A DNA stretch of 64,000 nt from Rhizoclosmatium globosum (taxonomy: Eukaryota > Chytridiomycota > Chytridiomycetes > Chytridiales > Chytriomycetaceae): positions 114,818 through 178,817 of the forward strand of contig MCGO01000082.1 in NCBI GenBank assembly GCA_002104985.1. Reading direction: 5' to 3'. The position numbers were made by a program, and so were the translations under genes. The notes beneath the pieces are model-generated. The model saw only the letters and a list, made by a program, of their open reading frames with translations, did no database searches and was not told the DNA's origin. How positions within the stretch are numbered: position 1 is the first letter of the stretch; every line of letters begins with the position of its first letter. Positions 45,265 through 55,932 of the stretch are shown one piece after another.

Positions 45265-45289
45265 ATGCTATGTCAATTTATTGCTACTT

Positions 45290-46211
45290 TCACTTGAACA
45301 TACGCGAATACACAGCCTTCTCTTTGTCCTTCAATTCCTTTGCCTTGACCGACAAACTGGCAAGTTCTTGCAAAACGGCGGCGTCCTTGGGAGCCACTTC
45401 CAACGCCTGTTTCAAGACTTCTTCTGCTTTATCAAACATTGCCAATCCGGAATACGCCTGCCCCATTCGATACAGGACTTTGACGTTCTTCACATCCACT
45501 TCCAAAGCCTTGTCGCACGCCTCAACAGCCTCTTTGAGGTCTTTGGTTTTCAAGAGACATGCAGCAAGATTTGAGTTGAGGTTGAGTTTGAGTTGGTTGA
45601 TTTCTGGGATCTCTGCAGGTGTTGCACTCCAAGTCACTTCCAGTCTGGAAATACCGAAGCGGTAAGCTTTCGCAGCCTCGGCATACTTTCCAGCAGTAAA
45701 GTAAGCGTTTCCACTCGTCTTGCTGGCAGCCGCGTCCGCAATCTTTTTGGAAACAGGATCTTCAAGCTGTTTTTCATGACTTCAGTTATCGCCAAATACA
45801 TCAGGATACAAAGAGACTCACCGGCTTACTTGAGATAACCTCAACCTCAAAAAGAAGCGTCGAGTTTGGAGGGATAGTTGGAGGATTACCCTCCACGCCG
45901 TACCCATACTCCGGATCAATCAGCAGCTCAGCCTTCTCGCCCACCCGCATTGTCACGAGGCCTTCGTCCCAGCCTTTGATGACACGGCCCTCGGACACTT
46001 TGAATTCGAGTGGTTTGTTTCGGTCTAAACTCGAGTCGAATTTAGTTCCTGATGGATGCAGGCGGCCGGTGTAGTGCACGGAGACATCTGAGTATCGCGA
46101 GATCAGGTCGCCGGTTCCTTCTTGGATGATTCGTTTGCGCAGTTTGCCGTTTCCCTCAGGTGTAATGTCCACGAACTCGGCCTCGTTTGTCGCTGCGATC
46201 TCTTCGGTCAT
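45290..46211 (-). CDS. FKBP-type peptidyl-prolyl isomerase with TPR domain, 288 aa
   Basis: Exons 46211-45822 and 45766-45290. Residues about 25-125 form an FKBP domain: VSVHYTGRL, GTKFDSSLDR, GRVIKGWDEGLVTM, PEYGYG and LLFEVEVI. The active-site Tyr, Asp, Phe and Trp positions are kept. Residues about 145-285 hold TPR helices (KTSGNAYFTAGKYAEAAKAY, NLAACLLKTKDLKEAVEACDKAL, VLYRMGQAYSGL). This is the layout of the Hsp90-binding immunophilins, but with one FKBP domain as in FKBP6 or FKBP8. It catalyses prolyl isomerisation and probably docks on the Hsp90 C-terminus through the TPR. No membrane anchor is seen. It converges on CCE1 with 25 nt between stops. Confidence 0.92.
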
Positions 46212-46403
46212 TCGGTTTTGTTGGTACTTTTTTTTTCGATATTCTTCTTTCAGGTTCTTCCTTTTATGTCATTTGTAAAGCTTTCTACAATTTGTAATAA
46301 CGAATCCAAGGCATTCCTGGAGTTCTCGCTTCATCGCATTGGTAGTTGGTCTTCAACACAAACTATTCTATTCCATATTACTCGATTCACGCAATCTCCA
46401 ACG

Positions 46404-47081
46404 CTATTCAAGTTTCGGAAAGAATGCCGGCCCGTGTCCTGGTACAATAACATCAGGTCTTTTGGCCAATACATAATTGCGACTCTTTTGTTGTAACTCA
46501 GGCATTTCCGATAGATATGGCCAGGCAGTATCCTCCTCGTTCTCCCACAAGTCTCCAACCAAAGCAAACTGTCTTATACTAGTTTCTATCCCTTCGTTTG
46601 AAACAAACAGCATTCGAGTATCCACATCTGTATCTGGAATGGAACCCATCAGTGACACACAATGACCCGTATGCCCCGGCGTCGTGATCAAATTCAAGGT
46701 TACGTGAGGCAGATGCAGATCCCACACACTGCCGCCAATCGTCCTGTCACTCGGCGCGATCCTCTGGTTCCGATACACCGCCTTCAAATTCACGTCCCGT
46801 CCAACAACCTGAACGGCATTCGGGAACATTGAAAGGCAACCAACGTGGTCTGAGTGGCCGTGTGAACAGAGAACGTGTGTGATTGCCGATGGTTCGAGTG
46901 CGTGTTTGTGGAGGGATGCAGTCAGTTCCTCGGATGCCCATGCACCGCCAGTCTCAAATAGGATGTTGGTCGTCGAGTCGGGAATGCTGATCAGTGTCAC
47001 GGAACAGTCAACGTCCCAATCAGAGGAGGGAAGCTCATGCGCTCGCCCAACTCGAAGTTGAATAACCCTTGTTTCTGACAT
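46404..47081 (-). CDS. MBLAC1: Metallo-beta-lactamase-fold protein, MBLAC1 type, 225 aa
   Basis: Single exon. The metal-binding motif HxHxDH is present (CSHGHSDHVG, about residue 70), with later ligands in TPGHTGH and GDLWENEEDTAWPY and a final PGHGP. Size and motif order fit MBLAC1, whose animal members process histone pre-mRNA 3' ends or act on related RNA; the fungal role is unknown. The start at 47081 gives the normal family length and lies 47 nt downstream of the stop of the next gene on the same strand. An upstream in-frame ATG at 47165 would overlap that gene and is unlikely. Confidence 0.85.
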   Translation of the reverse strand: MSETRVIQLRVGRAHELPSSDWDVDCSVTLISIPDSTTNILFETGGAWASEELTASLHKHALEPSAITHVLCSHGHSDHVGCLSMFPNAVQVVGRDVNLKAVYRNQRIAPSDRTIGGSVWDLHLPHVTLNLITTPGHTGHCVSLMGSIPDTDVDTRMLFVSNEGIETSIRQFALVGDLWENEEDTAWPYLSEMPELQQKSRNYVLAKRPDVIVPGHGPAFFPKLE

Positions 47082-47128
47082 AATAACATAAATAAGAACA
47101 ATGCACGCTTTTTTTTTATTCTTGAACT

Positions 47129-48837
47129 TTACTGCGAAATACTCGGCAACGCCGTAAACCTCCAACTCCGATCCCCATGCGTACTCAAATACAACCTCCC
47201 ATGATGATGATGACTCTTCTCCGCGCCACCCACATCCGCAGGACTTGTTCGCACTGTCTTTCTGCTGTGTGGTATTCCTGGAAGCTTCCCACTACGGCTG
47301 CTGCTAGTGCTACCGTGTTCCGTGCGCGTGAACTCTTCGATCAAGGCTTTCACTTTCTCGGACGGAGGGCCAGCGCCGCCGCCTAGTGCTTCACACGCGC
47401 TTTGCATCTTTCGGCGTTCGAACTCTGCGTCGAGGATTGCGCGGTTTGGGGAGGATTGGCGGCGGATTGTGTGTTTGAGTGGTGTGGATGCGGTGTCGAG
47501 GGAGGATGTGTCGTAGGTTGTTGGTGGTTTTGGGTATCGTGTTTGGGCGAGGGCTGTGTGGTAGTCTGTGATGGCTTGGACTAAGGTTGCGTCTAGTTCG
47601 GGGCGGGTGGGTTGTGTTGCTGTTGGGGGTGGGACTGTTGGGGGTGGTGGGGAGTGCGTGCGTGCGTGGTTGTGGATGTGTGGGAATACGTTGTTTTCGT
47701 CAGTGGTGGTGGAGACTGCGGGGATATGGATTTCAACAAATTGGAGGGGTGCTGTTATACTCATTCGAGAAGTGGGAAGTGATGCCCATCCCTTTTCATA
47801 GTCACTGTCGAACCGTGCGTTGATTCCGCCAGTAAGACGGCTTGCAGCAGTAACCAAGTTCCGAGAAGCCTTTGCGTTTAAAGCCATTGCAGTAGTTCGA
47901 CCAATAAGATTCTCGCGTTTGAGGTTGAACATATCGTATGGACTAATATGTTGGGATTGAGGTCTTTTTGGAAGCGGCATTTTGTTGGACGGGATTCCGT
48001 TCATGCCAGCGAGCTTCAGGCTCGAGTAATCGTTATCGAATTCAAATTTGGCGGAGGGGAGAGAACGGGGACCTGTGACTTGAGTGGAGAAAGTGACAGA
48101 CGGTCTTGATTTTGGCTGAGAATCGGATGATAAAGGCTGGCCTTTTCGTAGTGGTATCGATTTGAGAACTGGCGGTGGTTTTCTTTTTGATTCGGGTTGT
48201 TCTGCTGTAGGTGGTGCCAGCAGAACGACGGAAGCGCGCCGTTTTTCAGATGTAGTAGTTTCTGTTGGAGGAGAATCTGTGACGGCGTCTTTTAGAGGAA
48301 CCTTCGTCAACGATTTTCTTTCTGGTAATATAGATTCGCTTTTTGGAGTGGATTTAGAGGTACTTGGTTGTTCAGAAATCAAAGAAGCCGTGACCACGGC
48401 AACGGACTCATCCATTGTCGGTTCTGGATTGGGCGACACGCTCTGTTGAAATTGCTCGCGAGTTAGATACATTATTGTCTGATCTAGGACGAGAATCGAT
48501 TGGTCTGGAGACTGGGAAAAGAGTTCGGACGTTGAAGGAACTTTTAACTGTTCCAAAACCTGCTTGTACTTTAATGTCGAGTCGTCGCTATCAAGAATCA
48601 GATTAACTGTACAGAAGGAGAAGTGAAGTTGAAGAATTACTCTTGTGATGTGGGTTCAACATTTGATTCCTTCACTCTAATTACGTCCAACACTTGTTCC
48701 TTTGCCTCTTTTGCCCCGATTAAAATGGTTTCTGCTTCGTTTCTATCAACCGCTTGCTTCAAGAAAGGCTCCAACAGCGTTGGATCCAAGGAGCGTGTCT
48801 CTTGCTGCATACCGCCGTTTGAGTGAAAATCTCCCAT
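47129..48837 (-). CDS. Hypothetical disordered protein, 551 aa
   Basis: Exons 48837-48641 and 48587-47129 give matching phases with a 53-nt intron (donor GTAATT, acceptor GATAG). The first 65 residues look folded or helical (LLEPFLKQAVDRNEAETILIG). Most of the rest is Ser/Pro/Thr-rich. One conserved-looking core lies near residues 260-330 (LAGMNGIPSNKMPLPKRP and SPYDMFNLKRENLIGRT), followed by a Pro-rich stretch and a His cluster near the C-terminus (KSHHHHGRL). I do not recognise the family. The exact acceptor is chosen by phase only and could be wrong. Confidence 0.65.
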
Positions 48838-48992
48838 GATTTGTGAAAATCACGGTGCAACAATGAACACTCACATTGGAGGACTAATTTCCTTCTTTGA
48901 GCAGCATACCAAACGATAAAAGGACTAGCAAGTTTATGTAAACACTTTACAAAAAAGATAATAAAAAATGGGAAACAGGGAAAGGTCTTCTT

Positions 48993-50394
48993 TTAGTTTC
49001 CGTAGACAGACTTCTTGCGGGTCATAGCAAGTTCGTTGTAGTCTTTCAATCCCGGAACAGCTACGAAAATGGGGGGCTCAATCAAAGATGGGGCTCCGTA
49101 TCCAGCTGCTCGCTTTGGTGGGCCAGTTGGAACTGGGTCTCCTTGGCTAGTTTGGTTTGATTGACCGCATTAAATATGAGAGGATGGAAAGGAAAAAGTA
49201 TCATACCATTGCACAGAAATGTACTGCACGGTTGAGTTGAAACCAACTGCCGCATTGTTTCCCCATGGAGTGTAACCACCAGCCCAGTTACGGGAACCTG
49301 GAGCACCAGCTCCGGCATCCCACAAGGCAAATTGAATTCTGGAAGGAGTGCTTGGGTATTTGCAGTTTTGACCATTGGAATCGCAAGTATCCGCCTGAAA
49401 AATATTATCTTTGTGTCAGGGAAAGTCGAACTCTACTATCGACTGTGATTTTTCGTACCTTGTAATAAGTCTTGACAGCGTTTCCGTTAATGTACCAAGT
49501 GATAGCATCTGGAGTCCAATCGACCTTGAAAGTGACAAATTGGTTTGTTGCATCGTATCCGATATTCTCCATGAGACCAGTCAAAGGCCAGTTCTGTGCA
49601 ACGAAATTGCCGCGGTAAAAGAAGTTTGGTTGACCAATTGTGTTGTCCTTCGTCACTTCCCAATCGATTTCGTCACGCTCTTCCGAGAATGAAATGAAAG
49701 CGGTAACGAGACCGGGAGATGGAAGAACAGTGAATCGGGATTCCCAGGTGCCGTACAGAACCCATGCAGTTGAAGATACTCTGACACCGAGGCCTTGAGG
49801 GAATGAGTTTGGGTCTGAGGGGTCAGTTGGAGCCCATCCAGTTGGGGTCTTTGTAATTGAAGCGAGAAAACCGCCATTTGCGCCGAATCGAAGGTTTCCG
49901 TTGTCGAGGCCGAGAGGATCAACAGTCCAATCGGCGGTGTTGATGTCGCCGTTGAAGGCATCTGAGTTGATGACCCACGTGGACGCATCTGATTGGGATT
50001 GGGTGGATTCGATTGTGTGTATTTGGCAGTGTTTGATAGTGTTTGATAGTGATTGTGTCGTTGGATGGATGTGTTGAAAGGCGATGAAGGAGGTGGAGGC
50101 GTTAATTGGCTACCAACAAACCACCTATGTAAAAGAAGAGTACCCACCAAAGTTGTACCGTCCCGACACGCACTTCTTCCCGAATCGCTGGCCATAGCAC
50201 GGACTCGTTCCAGCCGACGAGTTCGCTGAGAAGGCAGACTGGCAGAACGACCCGCAGTGAAGGGGCGACCATCCACACGTTCCGTACTCTGAACAACACG
50301 GAATGTTCGATGGACAACTGCTGCCCTTGTTCTGCCACCCACACGACTGCGATGCTGCACCGCCGATGAGCACTAACACACTGATGAGTTTCAT
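48993..50394 (-). CDS. CRH-type GH16 chitin-glucan transglycosylase with CBM18, 372 aa
   Basis: Exons 50394-50148, 49988-49459, 49394-49207, 49146-48993; phases match. A signal peptide (MKLISVLVLIGGAASQ) is followed by an eight-Cys hevein-like chitin-binding module (CBM18) with CCSEYGTCG. The GH16 domain spans about residues 85-310 and carries the catalytic ERDEIDWEV, with two Glu and one Asp in the expected ExDxE spacing. Later come VTFKVDWTPDAITWYING and FALWDAGAGAPGSRNWAGG, typical of the CRH group. These enzymes move chitin chains onto beta-glucan in the wall. The C-terminal 50 residues are Pro/Lys-rich without a GPI-type tail, so the protein is probably secreted or wall-associated without an anchor. 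Confidence 0.92.
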
Positions 50395-50515
50395 TGATGG
50401 AAAAAATTCTGGAAGGTGTCTGCCGCTGTTCGTTTGATTGCCATTCAGAAGGTATTAATATAAGAATGAACATCACATTGAACGAAACAGTTGGGCACAA
50501 GACTTGTCAGGGAAA

Positions 50516-51618
50516 ATGACCTCGAAAATCCATCCATCTGATATCCTCTTCTCAGCCTCAGTCACGCGCATCCTGAATACTCCCGTTGATAAATCTAATA
50601 ATACTCAAGAATCTACTGCTGTAGGCGCTGGTCAAGTTGCTACATCAGATTGGTTGGGAAGTTTTTGGAACACGATCGTCCAACCAACCTCGCCAACCAC
50701 TGCAACTCCGATCCAGACTCAAAAGAAGCAAGTAAAACTAGAGATTACAAATAGGTATATTGGAGAAGTTTTATGTCGCCGTGTTATATTCACTATGAAT
50801 ATTATACAGTCAGATATTCGAACGTGAACAGAATCGAACAGATGGAGGCTCCTCTGTGACTGTTTTCGATCCCATATTGACGGATATTGAAATGGAGTTG
50901 CAGGGCGATGGTCCGTTTCGGTTTAGTCTTACTGGGCGGAATGTTGGTGGTGCAAGCAAACAAGTTCGAGTTTACGAAGGTATTCATATTGATCCTATTC
51001 AATTTGATTTATCGGAACTCTAGTTGCGACTCAAAAAGAGGCACAATTGTGGCGTGAAAAGATTGGGGATTTGAAGGAACGGTCACTGTTGAAGGAACTT
51101 CCACTCCCACTCAAAACAAAAAAGATTTGAGCATTGAAGATTTGAGTGTTTCGGAATTAGAACGGGAAGTTGAAGTTGCTGGAGAGCCGGTTGTCGAGGA
51201 TGTTGAAGAATCTGAGTCTTTCCCGGTTTTTATGAGTAAACAGGAAGAGTACAATATGGATGGTATCAGCGGAGATGTAGTGGAGGCTTTGTTTCATCCA
51301 ATGGAAGAAGTTCTTCAAGAGAGCAAAGTGAAGGAATCACAACATGCTGAAAAAGAAGCTTTGCTTCAAGAGAACGTGCAACGGGAATGGGATGACATAC
51401 CCATTTTGATACGGGGAGCGGAGGCGGAAGTGACGACACTTAAGAAACGGATTCAGGACAACATCAAGTATTCTCAAGAAAGGGTCGAGGCGATGGATAA
51501 AATCAAGGATAGACTGGAAGCGTTGCGGAATAACATCAAGGAGGTTTTGTCTGCGGATTCCGAGGTTGCCATGGAGTTGGCTGAAACGAGTGAGGGTTTT
51601 CTTGTTCAAAGCGAATAG
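50516..51618 (+). CDS. Helical/coiled-coil protein of unknown function with one apparent frame break
   Basis: Exon 1 from 50516 to about 50755, exon 2 from about 50811 to 50980, exon 3 from about 51025. It contains a polar N-terminus, a middle region and a coiled coil (ERVEAMDKIKDRLEALRNNI). The frame breaks near 51118-51123 in a run of six A: the upstream frame ends at LPLKTKKI and stops, and one added base would continue as KDLSIEDLSVSELE. A 44-nt intron (GTTGAA ... TTTGAG) could also bridge the frames, so this break is less certain than those further right. No family is recognised. The first ATG is at 50516. Confidence 0.6.
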
Positions 51619-51655
51619 AAAGTCAAATTTAAGATGATCCATAAAGTTTTCTGGT

Positions 51656-52705
51656 TTATTCAACTGTTTCTTGAGATTCATCCCAAAGCTCTTCCAACAA
51701 ACGCCTCATTCTGAATAAGTGATATTTCTTTGTGATTGCAAGGAACCGGTGGTAGTCCTGTTCGCGAACAACAACTCTCGGATCATTCCAAAGCAATTCT
51801 ACTGTTTGAAAGTGTTCACATCGCACAATCCAACGAAAAATTTGATGGATATCGGGACCAGTTGGATGTCCACGGCCATCTTTCAGCATAATATCCAGAA
51901 TTTCAGGTTGATTACGGAGCGCAGTGTGATACATTGCTTTAGACGGGCCCACGAATTCATCTGTCAGTAACAATTTCATGGTATCTTTATGGCGCCCATG
52001 GCTCGCACCATAAAGAGCTTCGCTGTGAGCCTTTTTGGGATCTGTTCGGGGCAGCTTCAACATAAAATTAACCACGTCAGAATGGCCATGACACGCAGCA
52101 AAATATAGGGGCATGTCTTCGTTTGCATTTGGGTCTACGTTGGGGAGGGGAAGAAGTCGTTTGACGATATTGAGGTGTCCGCCACTTGCAGCATTAACAA
52201 TCGCTTCATTCTCTCTGTCTGCTGGATCTACTGATGAATGTTCGAGTAATAATTCAACAGCCTTCATAGGTCCAACAGCGCAGGCCCAACAGAAGACTAC
52301 ATTGTTTTGGATTGATGGATCCATATTGTGGGATAGAAGGTACTGAATCAGGAGGAGGGTCTTAGCAGACGTAAGGTTCTTTCCCTTGAATGGACACAGA
52401 TTCCACTCAAAGCATTTGCATTCTTCTTCGAGCAAACCTTCCACAGCCAAACCAATCTGATACGAAGCAGGCAGGCTGTGGTAGACGGCTTTCGACATTC
52501 CACTTCGTATAGCAAAGAACTGACAATGAGTCTTCTTTCCGGTTACTTTACATTGATGTCTATAGTGGCGGCGGGCGAAGGATATGTTGTGAAAGATGAG
52601 TCCTGCAAACAACTCCTTCGAGGCAAATCCTATGTCGCGCAAGCTACCATCAATAGGCAATCGGAGGAGGATATTTTCAATGATCTCGAGTGGAAGGAGG
52701 TTCAT
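51656..52705 (-). CDS. F-box-like / ankyrin-repeat protein, paralog 2, 349 aa
   Basis: Single exon, inverted paralog of the gene at 34220. The F-box-like start (LPLEIIENILLRLPIDGSL) and the ankyrin repeats (AIVNAASGGHLNIVKRLL, LYFAACHGHSDVVNFML) align along the full length, including the C-terminal KKYHLFRMRRLLEELW. I start at MNLLPLE (52705) as in the paralog; an in-frame ATG nine codons upstream (52732) is possible. The C-terminus is slightly longer (DESQETVE). This frame is intact even though it lies beside strongly frame-broken genes. Confidence 0.82.
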   Translation of the reverse strand: MNLLPLEIIENILLRLPIDGSLRDIGFASKELFAGLIFHNISFARRHYRHQCKVTGKKTHCQFFAIRSGMSKAVYHSLPASYQIGLAVEGLLEEECKCFEWNLCPFKGKNLTSAKTLLLIQYLLSHNMDPSIQNNVVFCWACAVGPMKAVELLLEHSSVDPADRENEAIVNAASGGHLNIVKRLLPLPNVDPNANEDMPLYFAACHGHSDVVNFMLKLPRTDPKKAHSEALYGASHGRHKDTMKLLLTDEFVGPSKAMYHTALRNQPEILDIMLKDGRGHPTGPDIHQIFRWIVRCEHFQTVELLWNDPRVVVREQDYHRFLAITKKYHLFRMRRLLEELWDESQETVE

Positions 52706-52832
52706 CTTGGTTGATTGCGGACTGCTTTTCACAACAGATATTGCTTGTTAATGAATTTATTGTGGGTTATTCAGTTATTATGTATACAATTCAAAAGAAA
52801 GCGTTCAGCTTACAAGAGGGAGCCTTTAGACT

Positions 52833-55053
52833 TTATCTACTTAACGCCTCTTCCAACGCCTTGGAACTCATTTCACAACTCTCACCTCCAGCGACAGCAA
52901 TATCCAGCGCAGTCTGTCCATTCTTGTTGACAGCCGTTACATCAGCACCCAACTCAATAAGCATCTCGACAATATGAACTGGTAAAGGCGGCTTCCTATT
53001 TCCAGTCGGACAAAGTATTCCCACCATCTGCGGATGGAGTATCTTTACAAAGTTGTCAGTTTTCAGGTCCCACCACTCATGTCCAGAGGGATTAGTAAAG
53101 AGAACGCTAAAGTCTGAGGGTCCAGCGCATCCTTCCTTCAAGATGAACGCGTGTCAATTTTACCATCTGCCCATTCATAACCACCATCCTGTAAATGGTT
53201 GACAAGGAACTCGTTTACCACGTTTTTTGGGACAATTCTTTCAGTTTTCATTATACTGGCAAGGTAGGCGCTGAGAATGCATAAATCGTAGTCAACGCCA
53301 GGATATTCATATCCTTCTCGATCAATGTCCGATTTGTCAGGAAAATACTGGCTGCCAAATGAAGAGCTGTATTGCCTTGTGAATCAGGTACGTTTACTGG
53401 CATTCCCTGCTCCTTCACAAGAAATAGAGGGCCAATAGATTCTTTTGAATCACCGCAAGATGTAGAAGATTTGATCCTTTGCTAGCAGTGCCTTGTCTTG
53501 CAGGCCAAGACGGGCGTTCAGCTCCTTCCGGCCAAATATCATTGATGCTGGCTCCATACGAAATCAAAGCTTTTGTCATTTTGATGTTTGAACTGAAAAT
53601 GAGAGCCTCGTAGAGAATTGAATCCATGGTTTTTGCATTTCTGATTAGTTTTGCGCCTGATTTACAGAGTAAATGTACTATATCGTATGCTTTCTTACTG
53701 ACTGCAACTCCCAGCAATGTCATATTTCCATCATCACAAGGTTCATCAATCCAGTGCGAGAATCTTGTCAGGAACGGAATCATGCATGGAAATTTGTTAC
53801 TGAGACATAAACGGCCCATTGCTTGCAAAATTATTCTTTTGAGGTCTGGACTAATTTCATCTGATAGCTTTTTCAACATTTGTTCCAAAAGGTCAGAGTC
53901 AAAGATGGCTGGACCGCTTAAAGCCAGTGAGATGTCAATGGAGCTGCTGATTCAAGTTCCCAAATCTTGCGAGCAAATTCTGGTTTGGATAATTTCATAG
54001 CTTCACCCAAATTCCCTTGGTTTGAGAACTCCTTCAAATAGAACTTGAGCATACTATATGACCCAACTGTCGCAGCTAAATTGTAAATGATTCAGGAGTA
54101 AATTCAGCAAGGGCTTCCGGATGGTTTTGGCAAGTCGTTTGAATCGCTTCTTCATTCGCCCTTCAGTAACCTGCTTCAAATAGCTGGCCAAGAGTTCTTT
54201 TCGCTTTGTTTCATTCTCGATTGCTATTATTTCAGAGACGTAGGCGTCAACGAGGATTTCGTCGTCGTGATGACATGCGTCATTGAGGAGTTCCAACAGG
54301 ACTTTATATGGGTTTTGTCCAAATTGGTATCCATCGCTATCCAAAGATGGATCCTCTTCTCCATCTAATTTCTGTGAATCATGGTTCTCAATCTTATCAT
54401 CACTGCTCGCTTCTTCATTATCAAGCCCTTGCGTCGCCGAAAACGTTTCCGAAAACTGTTTGATTAATGTATCCGCCATCCCCATAATTCTCTTCAAATT
54501 CATCACGTTCTCGCTCTCAACAGCGTCCAAGTAGAATCGTCGCCAATCGCATGATAGTGGAAGCTCTGGTGTATGCAGAGAACGTACCACGCCGTCCGAG
54601 TATTTCGAAACTAATTCGTCGGTTAGGCAGAAGCGGCGCCAGACTGAAGAGCCCAGAGGTCCTCGGAGCAAATTTGCGAATCGAGGGTGCGTTTGTTCAA
54701 TGTGGGATATGGCTGTTGGATCCAAGTATGTGTATATGATGATGAGAATATCGTCGGGGATTTTTGAGAAGGGTGTGTTAAGGATGGTGTTGCATTTGAA
54801 ATAGTCGGGTTGGTTTAGAGGTGATGATGATATTGCTTGAAGGCTATTTGATGAGGTTACGACGCCTGTTCGTAAATAGAAGCCTTGACAGTGGAGGCGA
54901 AATGATGTAAGCAGTTCGTGTTGAACGCGGAGAAAATACTCAGTTTCTGATGGGTCGAAAGCTGAGGTTGCTTACAGAGTTAAATTACGTAGCGATTCGT
55001 TACTTTTTAAATTTACCTCCGTTATTTGTTGGTTTATGTGCAATGTGGTACAT
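52833..55053 (-). CDS. F-box / ankyrin-repeat gene with about five frame breaks
   Basis: Exon 1 55053-55017, exon 2 from 54961. A real F-box is visible (IPDDILIIIYTYL), then helical sequence and ankyrin-like repeats (MTLLGVAVSKKAYDIVHLL, NTALHLAAS, NKNGQTALDIAVAGG). The coding signal jumps frame near 54055, 53945, 53420, 53350 and 53147 with no room for introns; at four of these sites one missing base explains the jump. It is therefore either a decaying gene or, as for its neighbours, a good gene read through sequence errors. The product would be about 680 aa and is not closely similar to the other two F-box/ankyrin genes. Confidence 0.6.
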
Positions 55054-55137
55054 CCAACAGTATACAGTAAACAGTTGGCAACAAAATTGGATTAGCCAAG
55101 AGCCATTCTTCATCCGTGAAAAGGTCCCAATCCTGAT

Positions 55138-55616
55138 TCATTCGAGGCTCTGCAATACCATAATCAACCCCCTGAATTTTCCACTAAATTCATCCCATTT
55201 TAAATGCAGCCATTTAACAAAAGCTTTCATTATTGGGTATATTGACGGATTCGAGACGTCAGATTGAAGCAAGGAAGGCGCCTTTAGCCAGACTCTGCTC
55301 ACAAGAATCAAGATGCAGGCTGAATGGAAGCCAACACCTCCCCAGTCCAAGTCATCATCATTATCTCCCCCTTTACATTTCCAATGGTCTCCCCAATCTG
55401 CACGGCCGTATTTCGAGGGACAACCATTACTAGGCTTAGTAACTGGACTTGCTCAATATGTTTGTCGTCCCATGACCGTGGAAAATATAAAATCTCCCTC
55501 TCGCCTCCTTCCTCGTATTCAGCCTGTATGGCTGGATCTTCGGAAGAGTAGTGGTATGTATCGTTTGGAAGTGGTGTTACTCCACAAAGCGCACAGTACG
55601 TTGTGTAACCGCCCAT
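55138..55616 (-). CDS. Short F-box-associated-type fungal protein, frame-broken or fragment
   Basis: Starts MGGYTTYCALCGV, a typical opening of fungal proteins of unknown function that often precede an F-box, with a CxxC pair. The first frame ends at 55308; sequence continuing in another frame (GVGFHSACILILVSRVWLK) fits the same kind of protein, and one missing base near 55335 would join them. No complete downstream part is seen, so this may be a gene fragment. Confidence 0.4.
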
Positions 55617-55932
55617 TGAAGCCCAAGAGAAGTTGGGGTTTTAAGCCTAAGAGAAAAAAAAAAAGGAGAAAGAAGCAGAAAAATCAGTGTTTACATAGTG
55701 AGGATGTTAATATCGACAGTTCTCTTCGCGTGTGAGTACAGTTAAAGTGTGCGTGGAACTGTTGGAATAGCGCGGAACAAGTTTTACTGCAAGCTTAAAG
55801 CGCCAAGTTATATGCATAGTCTTTCTCTTCTAAAGCTCTCGTTCAGCCCCCTTGTCACTCTCTCATGAACGCAGTAAATTCAATTCAAACACTCATTATG
55901 CTTTTTAAAAAAACCCAACATATTACATATAT
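55617..55932. other. Intergenic
   Basis: A/G-rich stretch (55650-55680) and AT-rich 3' region of the MFSD1-like gene. No gene is recognised. Confidence 0.4.
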
